The notes beneath the pieces were generated by a model. It made no database searches. It was not told the DNA's origin and worked only from the letters and a program-made list of their open reading frames with translations. From Cellvibrio polysaccharolyticus (GTDB lineage: Bacteria; Pseudomonadota; Gammaproteobacteria; Pseudomonadales; Cellvibrionaceae), in the NCBI RefSeq assembly GCF_015182315.1, contig NZ_PRDL01000001.1, forward strand, positions 2,356,001-2,420,000: a stretch of 64,000 nt of DNA. Direction: 5' to 3'. How positions within the stretch are numbered: position 1 is the first letter of the stretch; each line of letters starts with the position of its first letter. The position numbers and the translations under genes are program-made. This document shows positions 11,909 through 21,306 of this stretch, piece after piece.

Positions 11909-13009
11909 TCAGAACCAGCGTTGAAGGTTCAACCTTTCCCACCAGGTCATTAACAAACGGTCTGCGGCGGACTGCGCCGCGAGGCCAAATTTTTCCTGAA
12001 TGGATTTTTTGACGGTGAATTCAACTTCATAGATATTTGCCGTTTCGCTAAGCGTCAGCAGATATTCATCACTGGTTTTAATTTCATCAACCAATGCCAC
12101 TTCCAGCGCGCGCTTGCCGAACCACACTTCGCCGGTGGCCACTTTTTCAATGTCTACCGCCGGACGGTGGCTGCTGACAAACTCCTTGAACAGCTCATGT
12201 GTATCTTCAATATCTTCCTTGAATTTCTCTTTGGCCTTGGGCGTATTTTCGCCCAGCATGGTTACCGTGCGCTTGTATTCGCCCGCGGTAAACATCTCAT
12301 AATCAATGTCATTTTTTTTCAGCAGCTTGTGGAAATTGGGCAGCTGCGCGACCACACCGATTGAACCCAGCACCGCAAAAGGAGCGGCGAGAATTTTGTC
12401 GGCTACGCAAGCCATCATATAACCGCCGCTGGCGGCCACTTTATCTACGCAAACGGTCAGAGGAATTTTGCGATCGGTAAAGCGGGCCAATTGGCTGGAC
12501 GCCAGACCATAGCTGTGCACCATGCCGCCGCCACTTTCTACCTTCACAACCACTTCATCAGCCGGTGTTGCCAGAGTTAATACAGCATTGATTTCCTCGC
12601 GCAAGTTATCGCACTCGGAGGCTTTGATATCGCCAACAAAATCCAGCACGAAAACGCGTTTTTTCTGCGCTGCGCCAGCAATATCTTCTGCTTTATCGGC
12701 ATCGGTTGAAGCAGCCACTTGTTCCTGATTTTGTTTTGCTTTTTTCTTCTGTTCGGCGCGCTCGGCCTTGAGACGTTTTTTCTCTGCTTTGTCATGCAAC
12801 TTCAGCGCCTCGGGGTCAAGCAAGGCCGCCTGCAATGAATCGCGCATCTCTTCAAATTTTTCGTTGAGATGATTAACTTCAATATGACCTTTATCGGCTT
12901 TGCGCCCTCGCCCGCTGGCGGAGACAATCATGATAACAATGGCACCAAAGGCAATGACTACCGTCACTGCTTTGGCAAAAAACAAACCGTAATTCGCTAA
13001 AAATTCCAA
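11909..13009 (-). CDS. sohB: Inner-membrane serine protease SohB (peptidase S49)
   Basis: SohB is a membrane-anchored S49 (signal-peptide-peptidase-like) protease. There is an N-terminal membrane helix (residues 10-32), a charged coiled segment with KKKAKQ near residue 88, and then the S49 core. The core has the nucleophile motif AASGGYMMA around residues 197-205, followed by VADKI, LGSIGVV, and FTAGEYKRTVTMLGENT. Length (366 aa) is close to E. coli SohB (349). It follows the two-helix membrane protein gene by 28 bases and is probably co-transcribed with it. Confidence 0.93.
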   Translation of the reverse strand: MEFLANYGLFFAKAVTVVIAFGAIVIMIVSASGRGRKADKGHIEVNHLNEKFEEMRDSLQAALLDPEALKLHDKAEKKRLKAERAEQKKKAKQNQEQVAASTDADKAEDIAGAAQKKRVFVLDFVGDIKASECDNLREEINAVLTLATPADEVVVKVESGGGMVHSYGLASSQLARFTDRKIPLTVCVDKVAASGGYMMACVADKILAAPFAVLGSIGVVAQLPNFHKLLKKNDIDYEMFTAGEYKRTVTMLGENTPKAKEKFKEDIEDTHELFKEFVSSHRPAVDIEKVATGEVWFGKRALEVALVDEIKTSDEYLLTLSETANIYEVEFTVKKSIQEKFGLAAQSAADRLLMTWWERLNLQRWF

Positions 13010-13037
13010 CGGAAACCTCTATCAGTTATTTAAAAAA

Positions 13038-13691
13038 TTATTGCCAACGATTAACCGCCGCTTCTGCGGCAGCATTCAAGGGACGTGCCAGCAAACCGGT
13101 GTGCGACAGCGAGACTTCATAAGCGGCTTTATCAGCCAGCGGCAAATAGGTCGCACTACCATAAACAGCATCTACCACCGGCAGCCAATCGGGGTGCTCA
13201 TTGACCCAGCGCCAGGCATCAACACCGTAAAGGCTGTCGCCCAGTTGATACACGGTTCTCTCTGCAGACAGCTCCTGATCGAGACGGTAATAACGTCCGC
13301 TCAAGCGTTCGAGGCGATAGCCAGGATGTGCGCCAAAGCGTGCCAGATAACCCTTGAACTTCACCAGCCGGGCGTCCAGCTGCCATTGATCGCCGCGCAG
13401 TTTATAATGCTGCTCGTTGCCTTTGGCATCCACCAGCTTTACCTCGAAGTGCTGCGGTTCAATTTGGGTAAACGTGAGCGTCGCGACATTCTGTTCTTTT
13501 AGCGCCTGACTGTACCCGAGCAAATCCCAGGCGATAAGCCCGATAAAAACCGATACCGCCAGTAACGCAATACCAACCGTACCTTTTAGCCAGGCGGCAA
13601 ACCAGGTATCACGAAACAATAACCGCAGCGCCTTGTAGGCGATGAACAAGGCGGGAACCAATACAATCAGCGCAATAAACGTGTAAAGCAT
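13038..13691 (-). CDS. Two-helix inner-membrane protein, function unknown, 217 aa
   Basis: Two N-terminal transmembrane helices (about 2-24 and 37-58) are followed by a soluble periplasmic or cytoplasmic domain of about 150 residues, with aromatic-rich beta-like segments (FEVKLVDAKGNEQHYKLRG, and RLERLSGRYYRLDQEL). Similar proteins are often labelled multidrug transporter, but nothing here looks like a transporter. Position between nudC and sohB is conserved, as I recall from pseudomonads, which suggests an envelope role. I assign no function. Confidence 0.7.
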   Translation of the reverse strand: MLYTFIALIVLVPALFIAYKALRLLFRDTWFAAWLKGTVGIALLAVSVFIGLIAWDLLGYSQALKEQNVATLTFTQIEPQHFEVKLVDAKGNEQHYKLRGDQWQLDARLVKFKGYLARFGAHPGYRLERLSGRYYRLDQELSAERTVYQLGDSLYGVDAWRWVNEHPDWLPVVDAVYGSATYLPLADKAAYEVSLSHTGLLARPLNAAAEAAVNRWQ

Positions 13692-13756
13692 AGGTAAGTC
13701 CGTGGGTTATTGGGGTTATTTAAAAGTCAGACAAGGTACCGGCAATAACCCGCACA

Positions 13757-14578
13757 TCAGGTGCGCGCCAGACCTTGTCGCTGCTGAATAAAGTTGGCAA
13801 TCAGTTGGCCCGATAGCGTAGCGGCGGACGGAATAGCTGGCAAGCCATCATAACGAAACCAATGCGCCTCCATAATTTCCACACCGTCTACCAGAATATC
13901 TCCTGACAAGTACTCACCGGTAAAACCCAGCATCAATTGACCGGGGAACGGCCATGGTTGGCTGGCAAAATACTGCACCGCCTGAATTTCGATACCGACT
14001 TCTTCACGCACTTCGCGGTGCACGGTATCTTCCGGGCGCTCACCCACCTCCACAAAACCGGCCAGCGCGCTGAACACCGGCCTGCTGGCACGGGCATGAC
14101 GCGCCAGCAAACATTCATCGCCACGGGTAATGAGAGTGATGATGCAAGGTGACAGCCGGGGGTAAAAAGAAAGGTTGCAGGCATGGCAAACTTTCGCCCG
14201 CTCCTGCGGATCGGTTGTGGTGGGGCGACCACAGCGGCCACAAAATTGATGATCGCCGTACCAGCGTGAGATTTGCAAGGCGCGACCGGCCAACAGAAAC
14301 ATCTCTTCCGACACCAGCCCCAACTGGCTGCGCAGGGAATGCCACTCAAAACCCTCCGCCTGCCCTGCTCTGGCAACATCGACCACCCAGCAGGCTTTTT
14401 GGTCGAGATAACCGAGAAAATGTTGCTCCAGAACTACCGGCTCACTGGCCGCCAGTTCATGCTGTTCCAGCGGCCGCCAGCCAGCACCGGCCAGGCACAA
14501 CAGCAGATTATCCAGTACCGGAATAAACAGCGCTTCGCCACTGATAATTAAAGGCTCTACGCCCGCAACAAAGGTCAT
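13757..14578 (-). CDS. nudC: NAD(H) pyrophosphatase / RNA-deNADding hydrolase NudC
   Basis: NudC hydrolyses NADH to NMNH and AMP and removes NAD caps from RNA 5' ends. A zinc ribbon is visible (CGRCGRP at about 119-125, then CHAC), then the Nudix box (GFVEVGERPEDTVHREVREE). The NADH-family signature SQPWPFP lies downstream. The ATG at 14578 shares its A with the fimL stop (TGATG); a TTG one codon upstream is also in frame. Translational coupling to fimL is likely. About 273 aa, normal for the family (E. coli 257). Confidence 0.95.
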   Translation of the reverse strand: MTFVAGVEPLIISGEALFIPVLDNLLLCLAGAGWRPLEQHELAASEPVVLEQHFLGYLDQKACWVVDVARAGQAEGFEWHSLRSQLGLVSEEMFLLAGRALQISRWYGDHQFCGRCGRPTTTDPQERAKVCHACNLSFYPRLSPCIITLITRGDECLLARHARASRPVFSALAGFVEVGERPEDTVHREVREEVGIEIQAVQYFASQPWPFPGQLMLGFTGEYLSGDILVDGVEIMEAHWFRYDGLPAIPSAATLSGQLIANFIQQRQGLART

Positions 14579-16287
14579 CAATGCACCGCATAGCCTAATG
14601 CTTGCAAACTTTCCTCGGCAATTTGCAACACCGAGGTATCGGCCTGTTTATCGAGTTTGATGCTATCCAGGTAATATTCAAGGCTGATAATGGCATCGGC
14701 AAAAGTTTCCAGCAGATGCTGCACCGATGCCGGTTGATCATTCTGCAACAAACATTCGTCAATAAATTGCAAGCAGGCTGCTGCCACCGCGGTAGCGCGT
14801 GGCAAGCCGAGCACGAACATACCACCGCGCACTGTATCCAGTGTGCCGACAATGTTACGAATATGGCCTTTGTCAAAATTGGATTCAACAAATGCGGCCA
14901 GCGCACGCTTGACCATGGCAAGGCCGGACTCGGCCTCTTCGATAACCAGCATTTCAGCTTCAGCCAGATGGCTGCTGGCGATTACCTCATCGCGGGATGC
15001 ATTATTGATGGCATGAAGTTTTTCGTCAGACAAGGTGGTTTTGCCCAATCCGGAGATCGCGCACTCTACATATAACAAGGTGTCGGCAAACACCGACAGG
15101 TCATCATTGGTAATCACCCGGGTATCTTGCCGCCAGTCGTTCAGGCGGGACATTTCAAGACGCAGCGCGTCTGCTGGCGAGGTTAATCCGATCATGCCGA
15201 GAATATCGGCCACTTTTTTCAGAATTTCATCGAGCTCCGGGGTTTCCCGGATCAACTCCGGACCGCCCTGCGCGGCGCGTTCCAGAATATTTTTTACGTT
15301 GCGCAGCTCATCGGTTAGCACACCAGCCATGGAGGTCATGGTATTGGCGCTGGGGCCTTGCAGCGATTCCATCTCCCGCACCAGTTCTTTTTCCGAATAA
15401 CGGGTTACCGGTGCGCCAAAGGTTTTCAGCTCATTGATAACCTCGGGCAGCTCGCTGCGCGACAAAGACAGGATGTACAACATCTCGCGCAGCAGTTCAG
15501 ACTCTACCGGACGTCCGGCAACCGCCTTGCCTTCAAACTGGAAGCGTTTGATCTCACGATCGATGGTGCTGAATAACAGTTTCCGGCTGCGGCTGATGCG
15601 CATGTCCTGATCGCGCACTACCGTGAGGGTAAGCCCCGCCATTTGCCACAGCGTTTGCAAACGAGCGCCTTCGGTGATGCGGGACAATCGCTCCAGTGCC
15701 CGGATCATCATCGTCAAAGTGGGTGCAACCCGCGCGCCCTGCAAGAGTTTAAGCAGACCGGTCTGGTACATATGACGCAAGCGTCGCACCAACTCGGGTA
15801 ATTCGGCGGATTGCAAAACGGCCGAAGGCGAGCCGGAGGGTTCTGGCGATAGCGGCTCGAAACCGTAAAAATGACTTTCCGGCAAGTGCGTTGCACGGCG
15901 CGCAATGCGCAGGTCGTTGATCGCAGGAATCAGCAGCATTGCCATGCTGCGAGAGGTTTGTGAGCAGTATTCGAGATAGCGCGGCAGCACAAAAAAGGCA
16001 GAGCCCAACAAATCCAGATTGCGCTCATTGGCCTTGTCGGGGTCGGCAGCCATGGCCGATATGTGCTCCAGCAGTTCATCCGCCAGCAGGTCAATACCTT
16101 TTAGCTGAATCAGGTTGAGCGTACCGCGAATCTGGCGAATACCGTCCATACAATCCTGCAGCAATTGCTCATTACTGCGGTCATGGGTGTATTGCTCCAG
16201 CCGCTGGGCTGATTGTTCAATGGTGGCGACCAGTTCGTCCTGAACCATTTTCAGTGATGCAAGGTTAAGTGTTTCGTTACTACTCAC
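14578..16287 (-). CDS. fimL: FimL-like regulator of type IV pili, 569 aa
   Basis: FimL resembles the N-terminal part of the chemotaxis kinase ChpA and, in Pseudomonas aeruginosa, links the pilus chemosensory system to cAMP production. The protein is soluble and helical throughout, with an Hpt-like helical bundle at residues 15-110 (RQIRGTLNLIQLKGIDLLADEL, where the phosphorylatable His of true Hpt domains is missing). A second such bundle lies near 470-550 (IRNIVGTLDTVRGGMFVLGLP). Length and neighbour nudC match P. aeruginosa fimL-nudC. No pil or chp genes are in this window. Confidence 0.85.
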   Translation of the reverse strand: MSSNETLNLASLKMVQDELVATIEQSAQRLEQYTHDRSNEQLLQDCMDGIRQIRGTLNLIQLKGIDLLADELLEHISAMAADPDKANERNLDLLGSAFFVLPRYLEYCSQTSRSMAMLLIPAINDLRIARRATHLPESHFYGFEPLSPEPSGSPSAVLQSAELPELVRRLRHMYQTGLLKLLQGARVAPTLTMMIRALERLSRITEGARLQTLWQMAGLTLTVVRDQDMRISRSRKLLFSTIDREIKRFQFEGKAVAGRPVESELLREMLYILSLSRSELPEVINELKTFGAPVTRYSEKELVREMESLQGPSANTMTSMAGVLTDELRNVKNILERAAQGGPELIRETPELDEILKKVADILGMIGLTSPADALRLEMSRLNDWRQDTRVITNDDLSVFADTLLYVECAISGLGKTTLSDEKLHAINNASRDEVIASSHLAEAEMLVIEEAESGLAMVKRALAAFVESNFDKGHIRNIVGTLDTVRGGMFVLGLPRATAVAAACLQFIDECLLQNDQPASVQHLLETFADAIISLEYYLDSIKLDKQADTSVLQIAEESLQALGYAVH

Positions 16288-16457
16288 AGAAGCTTCCTGA
16301 TTTCAGTTGTCATTGACAGGATAGTCTTGTGGCCACAGCAATTGCCATCGCGACGCGCCCTGATCCTTCAGCCCGACTGGCGGGAGATTCGTTGAATTCT
16401 AATCGTTCCGGGGGCTCGGTGCTTGTGAAGAATGGCAAAGCCCTGGTTATTATTGTC

Positions 16458-16480
16458 TACCGCGACGCAATGTCGCGGTA
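16458..16480. terminator. Perfect hairpin downstream of dnaQ
   Basis: TACCGCGAC (16458-16466) and GTCGCGGTA (16472-16480) form a 9-bp stem with a 5-base loop in the 235-base gap between dnaQ and fimL. There is no T-run on either strand, so this may be a weak terminator, an mRNA 3'-end stabiliser or a protein site. Nothing else is evident in the gap. Confidence 0.4.
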
Positions 16481-16522
16481 AAACCTGCCGACTAAAGTAG
16501 CGCTTTGTAGCCCCCAAAGGCG

Positions 16523-17248
16523 CTATTGCGGCGTATCCGCCAGCCAAACGCATTGTCCGCCACTGCTTTTTTGAATTTGCGCCAGCTTTTCCTGGTGCGC
16601 TTCCAACTCGGCGGCGGTGGCCTGAATAACCGGCAAGCGGGCGCGATTGACATTCAAACGGCGAATACCGGCGCCGGAGTTGTTATCGCCCCCGTCTTTA
16701 TCCTGATTGCCACCCAGCAATAAACTGGTTTGGCCGCCGGTCATCAGCAGATAAACGTCCGCAAGAATCTCGGCATCGAGTAATGCGCCGTGCAATTCAC
16801 GCTGCGAGTTGTCCACGCCGTAGCGTTTACACAAAGCATCGAGGTTGTTTTTCTGGCCCGGGTGTTTACCGCGCGCCAGCGCCAGCGTGTCCACCACAGG
16901 GCAACGGGTTCTGAGCGAAGCCGCCTGCGGGTTGAGGCGCTTCAATTCGGCATCAATAAAGCCAATGTCGAAGGGCGCGTTGTGAATCACCAGCTCGGCA
17001 TCGCCGATGAAATTCAAAAAATCATCAACAATACGGGAAAACACCGGCTTGTCTGCCAGCATATTATTGGTGATACCGTGCACTTCTATGGCGCCGGCGT
17101 CGATTTCCCGTTCGGGGTTGATGTACTGGTGGTAATGGCGGCCGGTAAGACGGCGGTTAAACAACTCGACGCCGCCGATTTCAATAATCCGGTGGCCCAG
17201 AGCCGGTTCAAGACCGGTGGTTTCCGTATCGAGTACGATTTGACGCAT
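16523..17248 (-). CDS. dnaQ: DNA polymerase III epsilon subunit (proofreading exonuclease)
   Basis: This is the 3'-5' proofreading subunit of the replicative polymerase. Exo I DTETTG is at residues 7-12, Exo II is HNAPFDIGFID (about 99-109), and Exo III is HGALLDAEILADVYL (about 158-172) with the catalytic His and Asp. The C-terminal polymerase-binding tail is present. It starts 2 bases after rnhA on the same strand, so rnhA-dnaQ form one operon, unlike E. coli where they are divergent. Confidence 0.96.
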   Translation of the reverse strand: MRQIVLDTETTGLEPALGHRIIEIGGVELFNRRLTGRHYHQYINPEREIDAGAIEVHGITNNMLADKPVFSRIVDDFLNFIGDAELVIHNAPFDIGFIDAELKRLNPQAASLRTRCPVVDTLALARGKHPGQKNNLDALCKRYGVDNSQRELHGALLDAEILADVYLLMTGGQTSLLLGGNQDKDGGDNNSGAGIRRLNVNRARLPVIQATAAELEAHQEKLAQIQKSSGGQCVWLADTPQ

Positions 17249-17250
17249 GG

Positions 17251-17691
17251 TTATCGGCCTTTCAATTCATCAATGCCACGGTTGGCAAGATCATCAGCAA
17301 TCTGGTTTTCGCGGTGGCCACTATGACCCTTTACCCAATGCCATTCAACCTTGTGCCGCTGGTTTTGCTCATCCAGCCGCTGCCATAAATCGGCATTTTT
17401 TACCGGCGCCCGCGCTGCCGTACGCCAGCCGTTGCGTTTCCAACCCGCCAGCCATTCGGTAATACCTTTACGCACATATTGGGAGTCGGTCGTCAGCACC
17501 ACCTCGCAAGACTCTTTGATCGCCGCCAGCCCTTCAATAGCGGCCATCAGTTCCATGCGGTTATTGGTGGTTTCGCGCTCGCCGCCGTAGAGGGATTTTT
17601 CGATCTCACCAAAGCGCAGCAAAGCGCCCCAGCCACCCGGCCCAGGGTTTCCGCGACAAGCGCCGTCGGTAAATAACTCAACTTTTTTCAA
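17251..17691 (-). CDS. rnhA: Ribonuclease HI
   Basis: RNase HI cleaves the RNA strand of RNA-DNA hybrids. All acidic catalytic residues are visible: Asp in [18 protein letters not shown], Glu in [13 protein letters not shown], Asp in LTTDSQYV, and Asp in [10 protein letters not shown] chose the TTG at 17691 because it lies 7 bases after AGGAA and gives (M)KKVELFTDG, aligning with E. coli MLKQVEIFTDG. An ATG at 17739 would add 16 unconserved residues. From TTG the protein is 146 aa. Confidence 0.93.
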   Translation of the reverse strand: MKKVELFTDGACRGNPGPGGWGALLRFGEIEKSLYGGERETTNNRMELMAAIEGLAAIKESCEVVLTTDSQYVRKGITEWLAGWKRNGWRTAARAPVKNADLWQRLDEQNQRHKVEWHWVKGHSGHRENQIADDLANRGIDELKGR

Positions 17692-17765
17692 TAGGGAATT
17701 CCTGACAATTTCAATAACGCTTGCTGGACGACAAGCCAAACGGATACAGAACGGCTATTGCATAA

Positions 17766-18635
17766 TCAGTCGCGCGGACAGCCGGGTTTAAACATTTGTC
17801 GATAAACCGCAGGCAGCATCGATGACTTTTCACAACGGGAAATAATACGAATAACACCCGGGCTTACACCCACCGCGTTGTATTTTTTCCAGGCAGGTTT
17901 TAACAGCGGTGTTACCCCGGCGATGTCCTTGCGGGCAACAATTAAATAGTAGCTACCGGTCAACAGGCGCAGCTTTTTACCCCAGCGCTCCAGCCAGTGC
18001 AAATGTTTTAGCATACCCGGCGAGTGAACCGGCGGCCGGAAGAAGCCGCTTTCAATAGCTACCGGTTCAAAATCCAGCAGCTTTAACCAGTCGAGTACAC
18101 GGTCAAGATGTAAGGATTGCCGCTGCCAGATCGACCGTTTGCTGAAGAATTGCATTACCCAGCGCGTCAACCCCATAAAACTGCGCGGGTTAAAGCCAAT
18201 AATCACCAAATGCCCACGGGGAATAATCAGCCGCGCTGATTCTCGCAGCAGTTGGTGCGGGTTGGGGCTGAAGTCGAGCACATGGTGCAACACCGCAACA
18301 TCAATGGTGCTATCAGGGAGCGGTAAATGATGGAAATCGGCCTGCGCCGAGGGCTTCTGTGCAACGGCATCGACCAACGGATGAAGGGAAAAACAGTGGG
18401 AAATACGGCTGGAAGCGCTGGCACCAAACGCCGGGTCAAGGCCCAGCTCCAGCAAAAAATAGCCGAACAGACATTGCAAGGCTTCGTTCAATTGCTGCTG
18501 TTCATCGGCCAGCAACTCTTTACCCAGGGTACCGGAAAACCACTCAATCATCTCCGGGATGGTATCCTCTGCGGGCTTAACAGGGGAATTTTCCGGTAAA
18601 AAGCCTTTCCAATGAAACTTGTCTTTATCTGGCAT
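17766..18635 (-). CDS. Class I SAM-dependent methyltransferase, 289 aa
   Basis: A Methyltransf_11-like core is visible. The SAM-binding loop region LLELGLDPAFGASA lies around residues 56-69, an acidic second strand follows, then LPLPDSTIDVAVLHHVLDF (motif IV region) and GHLVIIGFNPRSFMGL. The substrate is unknown. It lies between rnhA and gloB, as in pseudomonads in my recollection, and diverges from gloB across only 66 bases, so the two promoters overlap. The start at 18635 is the first ATG. Confidence 0.8.
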   Translation of the reverse strand: MPDKDKFHWKGFLPENSPVKPAEDTIPEMIEWFSGTLGKELLADEQQQLNEALQCLFGYFLLELGLDPAFGASASSRISHCFSLHPLVDAVAQKPSAQADFHHLPLPDSTIDVAVLHHVLDFSPNPHQLLRESARLIIPRGHLVIIGFNPRSFMGLTRWVMQFFSKRSIWQRQSLHLDRVLDWLKLLDFEPVAIESGFFRPPVHSPGMLKHLHWLERWGKKLRLLTGSYYLIVARKDIAGVTPLLKPAWKKYNAVGVSPGVIRIISRCEKSSMLPAVYRQMFKPGCPRD

Positions 18636-18701
18636 TAATCCAATCCCCGGCGCCGGCTCAGGCTATAAACAAATGGTTTTCCTAATTTCGGTACTTCAGA
18701 C

Positions 18702-19484
18702 ATGAGTAAAATCTACCGGGTTCCCGCCCTCGATACTAACTATATCTGGATCATTCAACCGGATACGGCACATGATCACGTCTGGATTATTGACCCGGGT
18801 GAGTCAGAGCCGGTGTTAAGGCTGCTGGCACAATTGAACCTCAAGCCGGTTGCCCTGCTGATTACCCACCACCATAAGGATCACACCGGCGGCATTGCCG
18901 GTATTCTCGATACCTACAATGTACCGGTTTACGGGCCTGAGTCCGAGCGTATCCCGCAAATCACCCATTATTTGCACGATGGAGATAGCTTCCATATTGA
19001 GCATCTGGCCGTTGATGTGATGGCCACACCAGGTCATACCCTCGATAGCCACTCTTATCTGGTGCATGCCGATGCAGGCCCCAACTGGCTGTTTTGCGGT
19101 GATGCCCTTTTCAGCGGCGGTTGCGGTCGTGTTTTTGAAGGCACGGCGGCGCAAGGGCTGGCAAGCTTGCGACGCCTTACCGTGCTGGATGATAGTACCT
19201 TGCTGTATTGCGGGCATGAATATACCCGACAAAATCTTATTTTTGCCCGTCATGTGGAACCGGACAACGAAATGGCAGGTCAACGTCTGGATAATATTGA
19301 CCGCCAAATCGCCACCGAAGGTGCCAGTCTGCCGTCGAGCATCGGTTTGGAGAAACAGATCAATCCTTATTTAAGGCTGCATTCTGCCACGCTCCAGCGA
19401 TCAATCGAGCACCATTTTGGTGAGAAAATCAGCGACGAGGTGGCGCTATTTGCACACTTGCGACGTTGGAAAGATCATTTTTAA
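18702..19484 (+). CDS. gloB: Hydroxyacylglutathione hydrolase (glyoxalase II)
   Basis: GloB hydrolyses S-lactoylglutathione to lactate and glutathione, finishing methylglyoxal detoxification. The dinuclear metal motif THHHKDHTGG starts at residue 55. Other ligands are in TPGHTLDSHSYL (His), LFCGDALFSGGCGRVFEG (Asp) and YCGHEYT (His). The C-terminal glutathione-binding region is present. At 260 aa it is the usual length. It is first on the plus strand here and separated from mltD by a promoter-bearing gap. Confidence 0.96.
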   Translation: MSKIYRVPALDTNYIWIIQPDTAHDHVWIIDPGESEPVLRLLAQLNLKPVALLITHHHKDHTGGIAGILDTYNVPVYGPESERIPQITHYLHDGDSFHIEHLAVDVMATPGHTLDSHSYLVHADAGPNWLFCGDALFSGGCGRVFEGTAAQGLASLRRLTVLDDSTLLYCGHEYTRQNLIFARHVEPDNEMAGQRLDNIDRQIATEGASLPSSIGLEKQINPYLRLHSATLQRSIEHHFGEKISDEVALFAHLRRWKDHF

Positions 19485-19507
19485 ACCACATTTTGCCGGA
19501 TTTTTGG

Positions 19508-19536
19508 TTGACCCGATCCCCGCCAGTCCCTAGAAT
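19508..19536 (+). promoter_or_regulatory. Sigma70 promoter of mltD
   Basis: TTGACC (19508-19513) and TAGAAT (19531-19536) are separated by exactly 17 bases, about 68 bases before the mltD start. Confidence 0.65.
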
Positions 19537-19603
19537 CCCCTCACCGGGCGTGAGCGTATTCGCCGAAAGGAATCTTATAATCCGAACTAAATCAACGTGA
19601 TAT

Positions 19604-21190
19604 ATGAAAAAATTAATCCTGATTCCAGTTTCTTTATTAAGTGTTGTCCTTGCCAGCGGCTGCGCCATTCAATCTTCCCACCCCGACCCTGTTGACGGTT
19701 TTGTTTCTCTTGATGAAGCCATAGCGCCCAAAAAGAAGAAGAAAGCTCCGCTACAGAAAAAAATTGACGAACAGATTGCCCAGGCAACCGATACCACACC
19801 GGATATCTGGCAGCGCATCTCAAGCGGTTACGGGTTTCCCAAGGTTGATGATTCACGTTTGCAAAACCATCTGCGATGGTTCAGTAATAATCAGCAGTAT
19901 ATTGACCGATTTACCGAACGCAGCGAACTCTATATTCATTATGTTGTTTCCGAGCTTGAAGCGAACAACATGCCGCTGGAGCTGGCGTTACTGCCCATCA
20001 TCGAAAGCTCCTACAACCCCTTCGCCTACTCCACCCATCACGCTGCCGGCATCTGGCAATTTGTACCAGGTACCGCAAAAAGTTTTGGCCTGGAAAAGAA
20101 CAACTGGTATGACGGGCGACGCGATATTGTTGCCTCAACCGATGCCGCTATTCGCTACCTGCAATACCTGAACAACCTGTTCGATGGTGACTGGTTGCTG
20201 GCCATTGCGGCCTACAACGCCGGTGAAGGTACTATTCGACGCGCCATTGAAAAAAATGCCTCTGAAGGCAAAGCAACCGACTTCTGGTCTTTGCCATTGC
20301 CACCGCAAACCCAGGCTTATGTGCCGCAGCTGGTTGCACTTTCACGAATTATCGCCAAGCCGGAACGCTATGACCTGAAACTGGGCAGCATCCCGGATGA
20401 CCCCTACTTTGTACCGGTTGATATCAACCGCCAGGTGAATCTGGCACAGCTGGCACGTCTCTCGGAAACCGATGCACAGGAACTGCAACAGCTAAATGCC
20501 GGCTACAGCCGCTGGTTAACCAACCCGTCTGGCCCGCATCAAATTCTGGTACCGGTTTCCACCGCCGATTCATTTATCCAGCATATTGAAACCTTGCCCG
20601 CCACCAAAAGCGGTTTTTACAAGGAATATAAAGTCGTCAGTGGCGATACGCTGGGCGCTATCGCCAAGCGTTTTGATACCACCGTGGCAGAGCTGACCAA
20701 AAACAACCAGCTCGCCTCAAGCCAGTTGCGCATTGGTCAGGTATTGCGTATTGGCCAGGCCGGTGATGTGTCGCAGTCCGAACACCCGGATTCTGAAGAG
20801 TTGATGATGGCCTTTGCGCAAGCGCGTCAATCCAACGCCCAGCCAACGCACATCGTAAAAAGTGGTGACAGCCTCTGGAAAATTGCCAGAAGCCACAACA
20901 TTACCGTTAAACAATTGGAACAGCACAACAAACTGAAGCCTGGTTCTTCGCTGAAACCCGGCCAGCGTTTGCTGGTACCAACCACGTCACTGGCGGCAAG
21001 ACACCAGCTTCGCCCTACCGATGACCCGGAAAAAATGTCTTATCGGATTCAGTCCGGCGATACCCTTTCCAATATCGCGGCCCGTTTCAAAGTAAGCACT
21101 CAGGATATTTTGCAGTGGAATAGCGTGAAAGACGCCAGCTATATCCATCCCGGACAAACCCTGACGCTGATCATGAAAGGCGGCCTTTAA
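19604..21190 (+). CDS. mltD: Membrane-bound lytic murein transglycosylase D
   Basis: MltD cleaves peptidoglycan glycan strands with 1,6-anhydro product formation, working at the outer membrane. A lipoprotein signal with lipobox LASGC (Cys21) is followed by the SLT core. The catalytic Glu is in LALLPIIESSYNPFAYS; AAGIWQFVPGTAKSFGL and LLAIAAYNAGEGTI follow. Three C-terminal LysM domains bind glycan: YKVVSGDTLGAIAKRF, HIVKSGDSLWKIARSH and YRIQSGDTLSNIAARF. It has its own promoter and a strong terminator, so it is monocistronic. Confidence 0.96.
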   Translation: MKKLILIPVSLLSVVLASGCAIQSSHPDPVDGFVSLDEAIAPKKKKKAPLQKKIDEQIAQATDTTPDIWQRISSGYGFPKVDDSRLQNHLRWFSNNQQYIDRFTERSELYIHYVVSELEANNMPLELALLPIIESSYNPFAYSTHHAAGIWQFVPGTAKSFGLEKNNWYDGRRDIVASTDAAIRYLQYLNNLFDGDWLLAIAAYNAGEGTIRRAIEKNASEGKATDFWSLPLPPQTQAYVPQLVALSRIIAKPERYDLKLGSIPDDPYFVPVDINRQVNLAQLARLSETDAQELQQLNAGYSRWLTNPSGPHQILVPVSTADSFIQHIETLPATKSGFYKEYKVVSGDTLGAIAKRFDTTVAELTKNNQLASSQLRIGQVLRIGQAGDVSQSEHPDSEELMMAFAQARQSNAQPTHIVKSGDSLWKIARSHNITVKQLEQHNKLKPGSSLKPGQRLLVPTTSLAARHQLRPTDDPEKMSYRIQSGDTLSNIAARFKVSTQDILQWNSVKDASYIHPGQTLTLIMKGGL

Positions 21191-21200
21191 GCCTTACAAA

Positions 21201-21239
21201 AAAACGGCTACCCCTGAACAAGCGGTAGCCGTTTTTTTT
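21201..21239 (+). terminator. Intrinsic terminator of mltD
   Basis: ACGGCTACC (21204-21212) pairs with GGTAGCCGT (21224-21232), flanked by A-run and T-run, so it can work in both directions. Confidence 0.9.
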
Positions 21240-21306
21240 GTTATCCCTTCGCAACAGAAACCGCACAACCACATCCCACCAACCATAGCCAGCCGACTGA
21301 ACAGCT

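Noticed and set aside
16368..16553. 61-codon minus-strand ORF overlapping the dnaQ end
   Set aside because: Overlaps dnaQ and the hairpin at 16458 and has no ribosome site.
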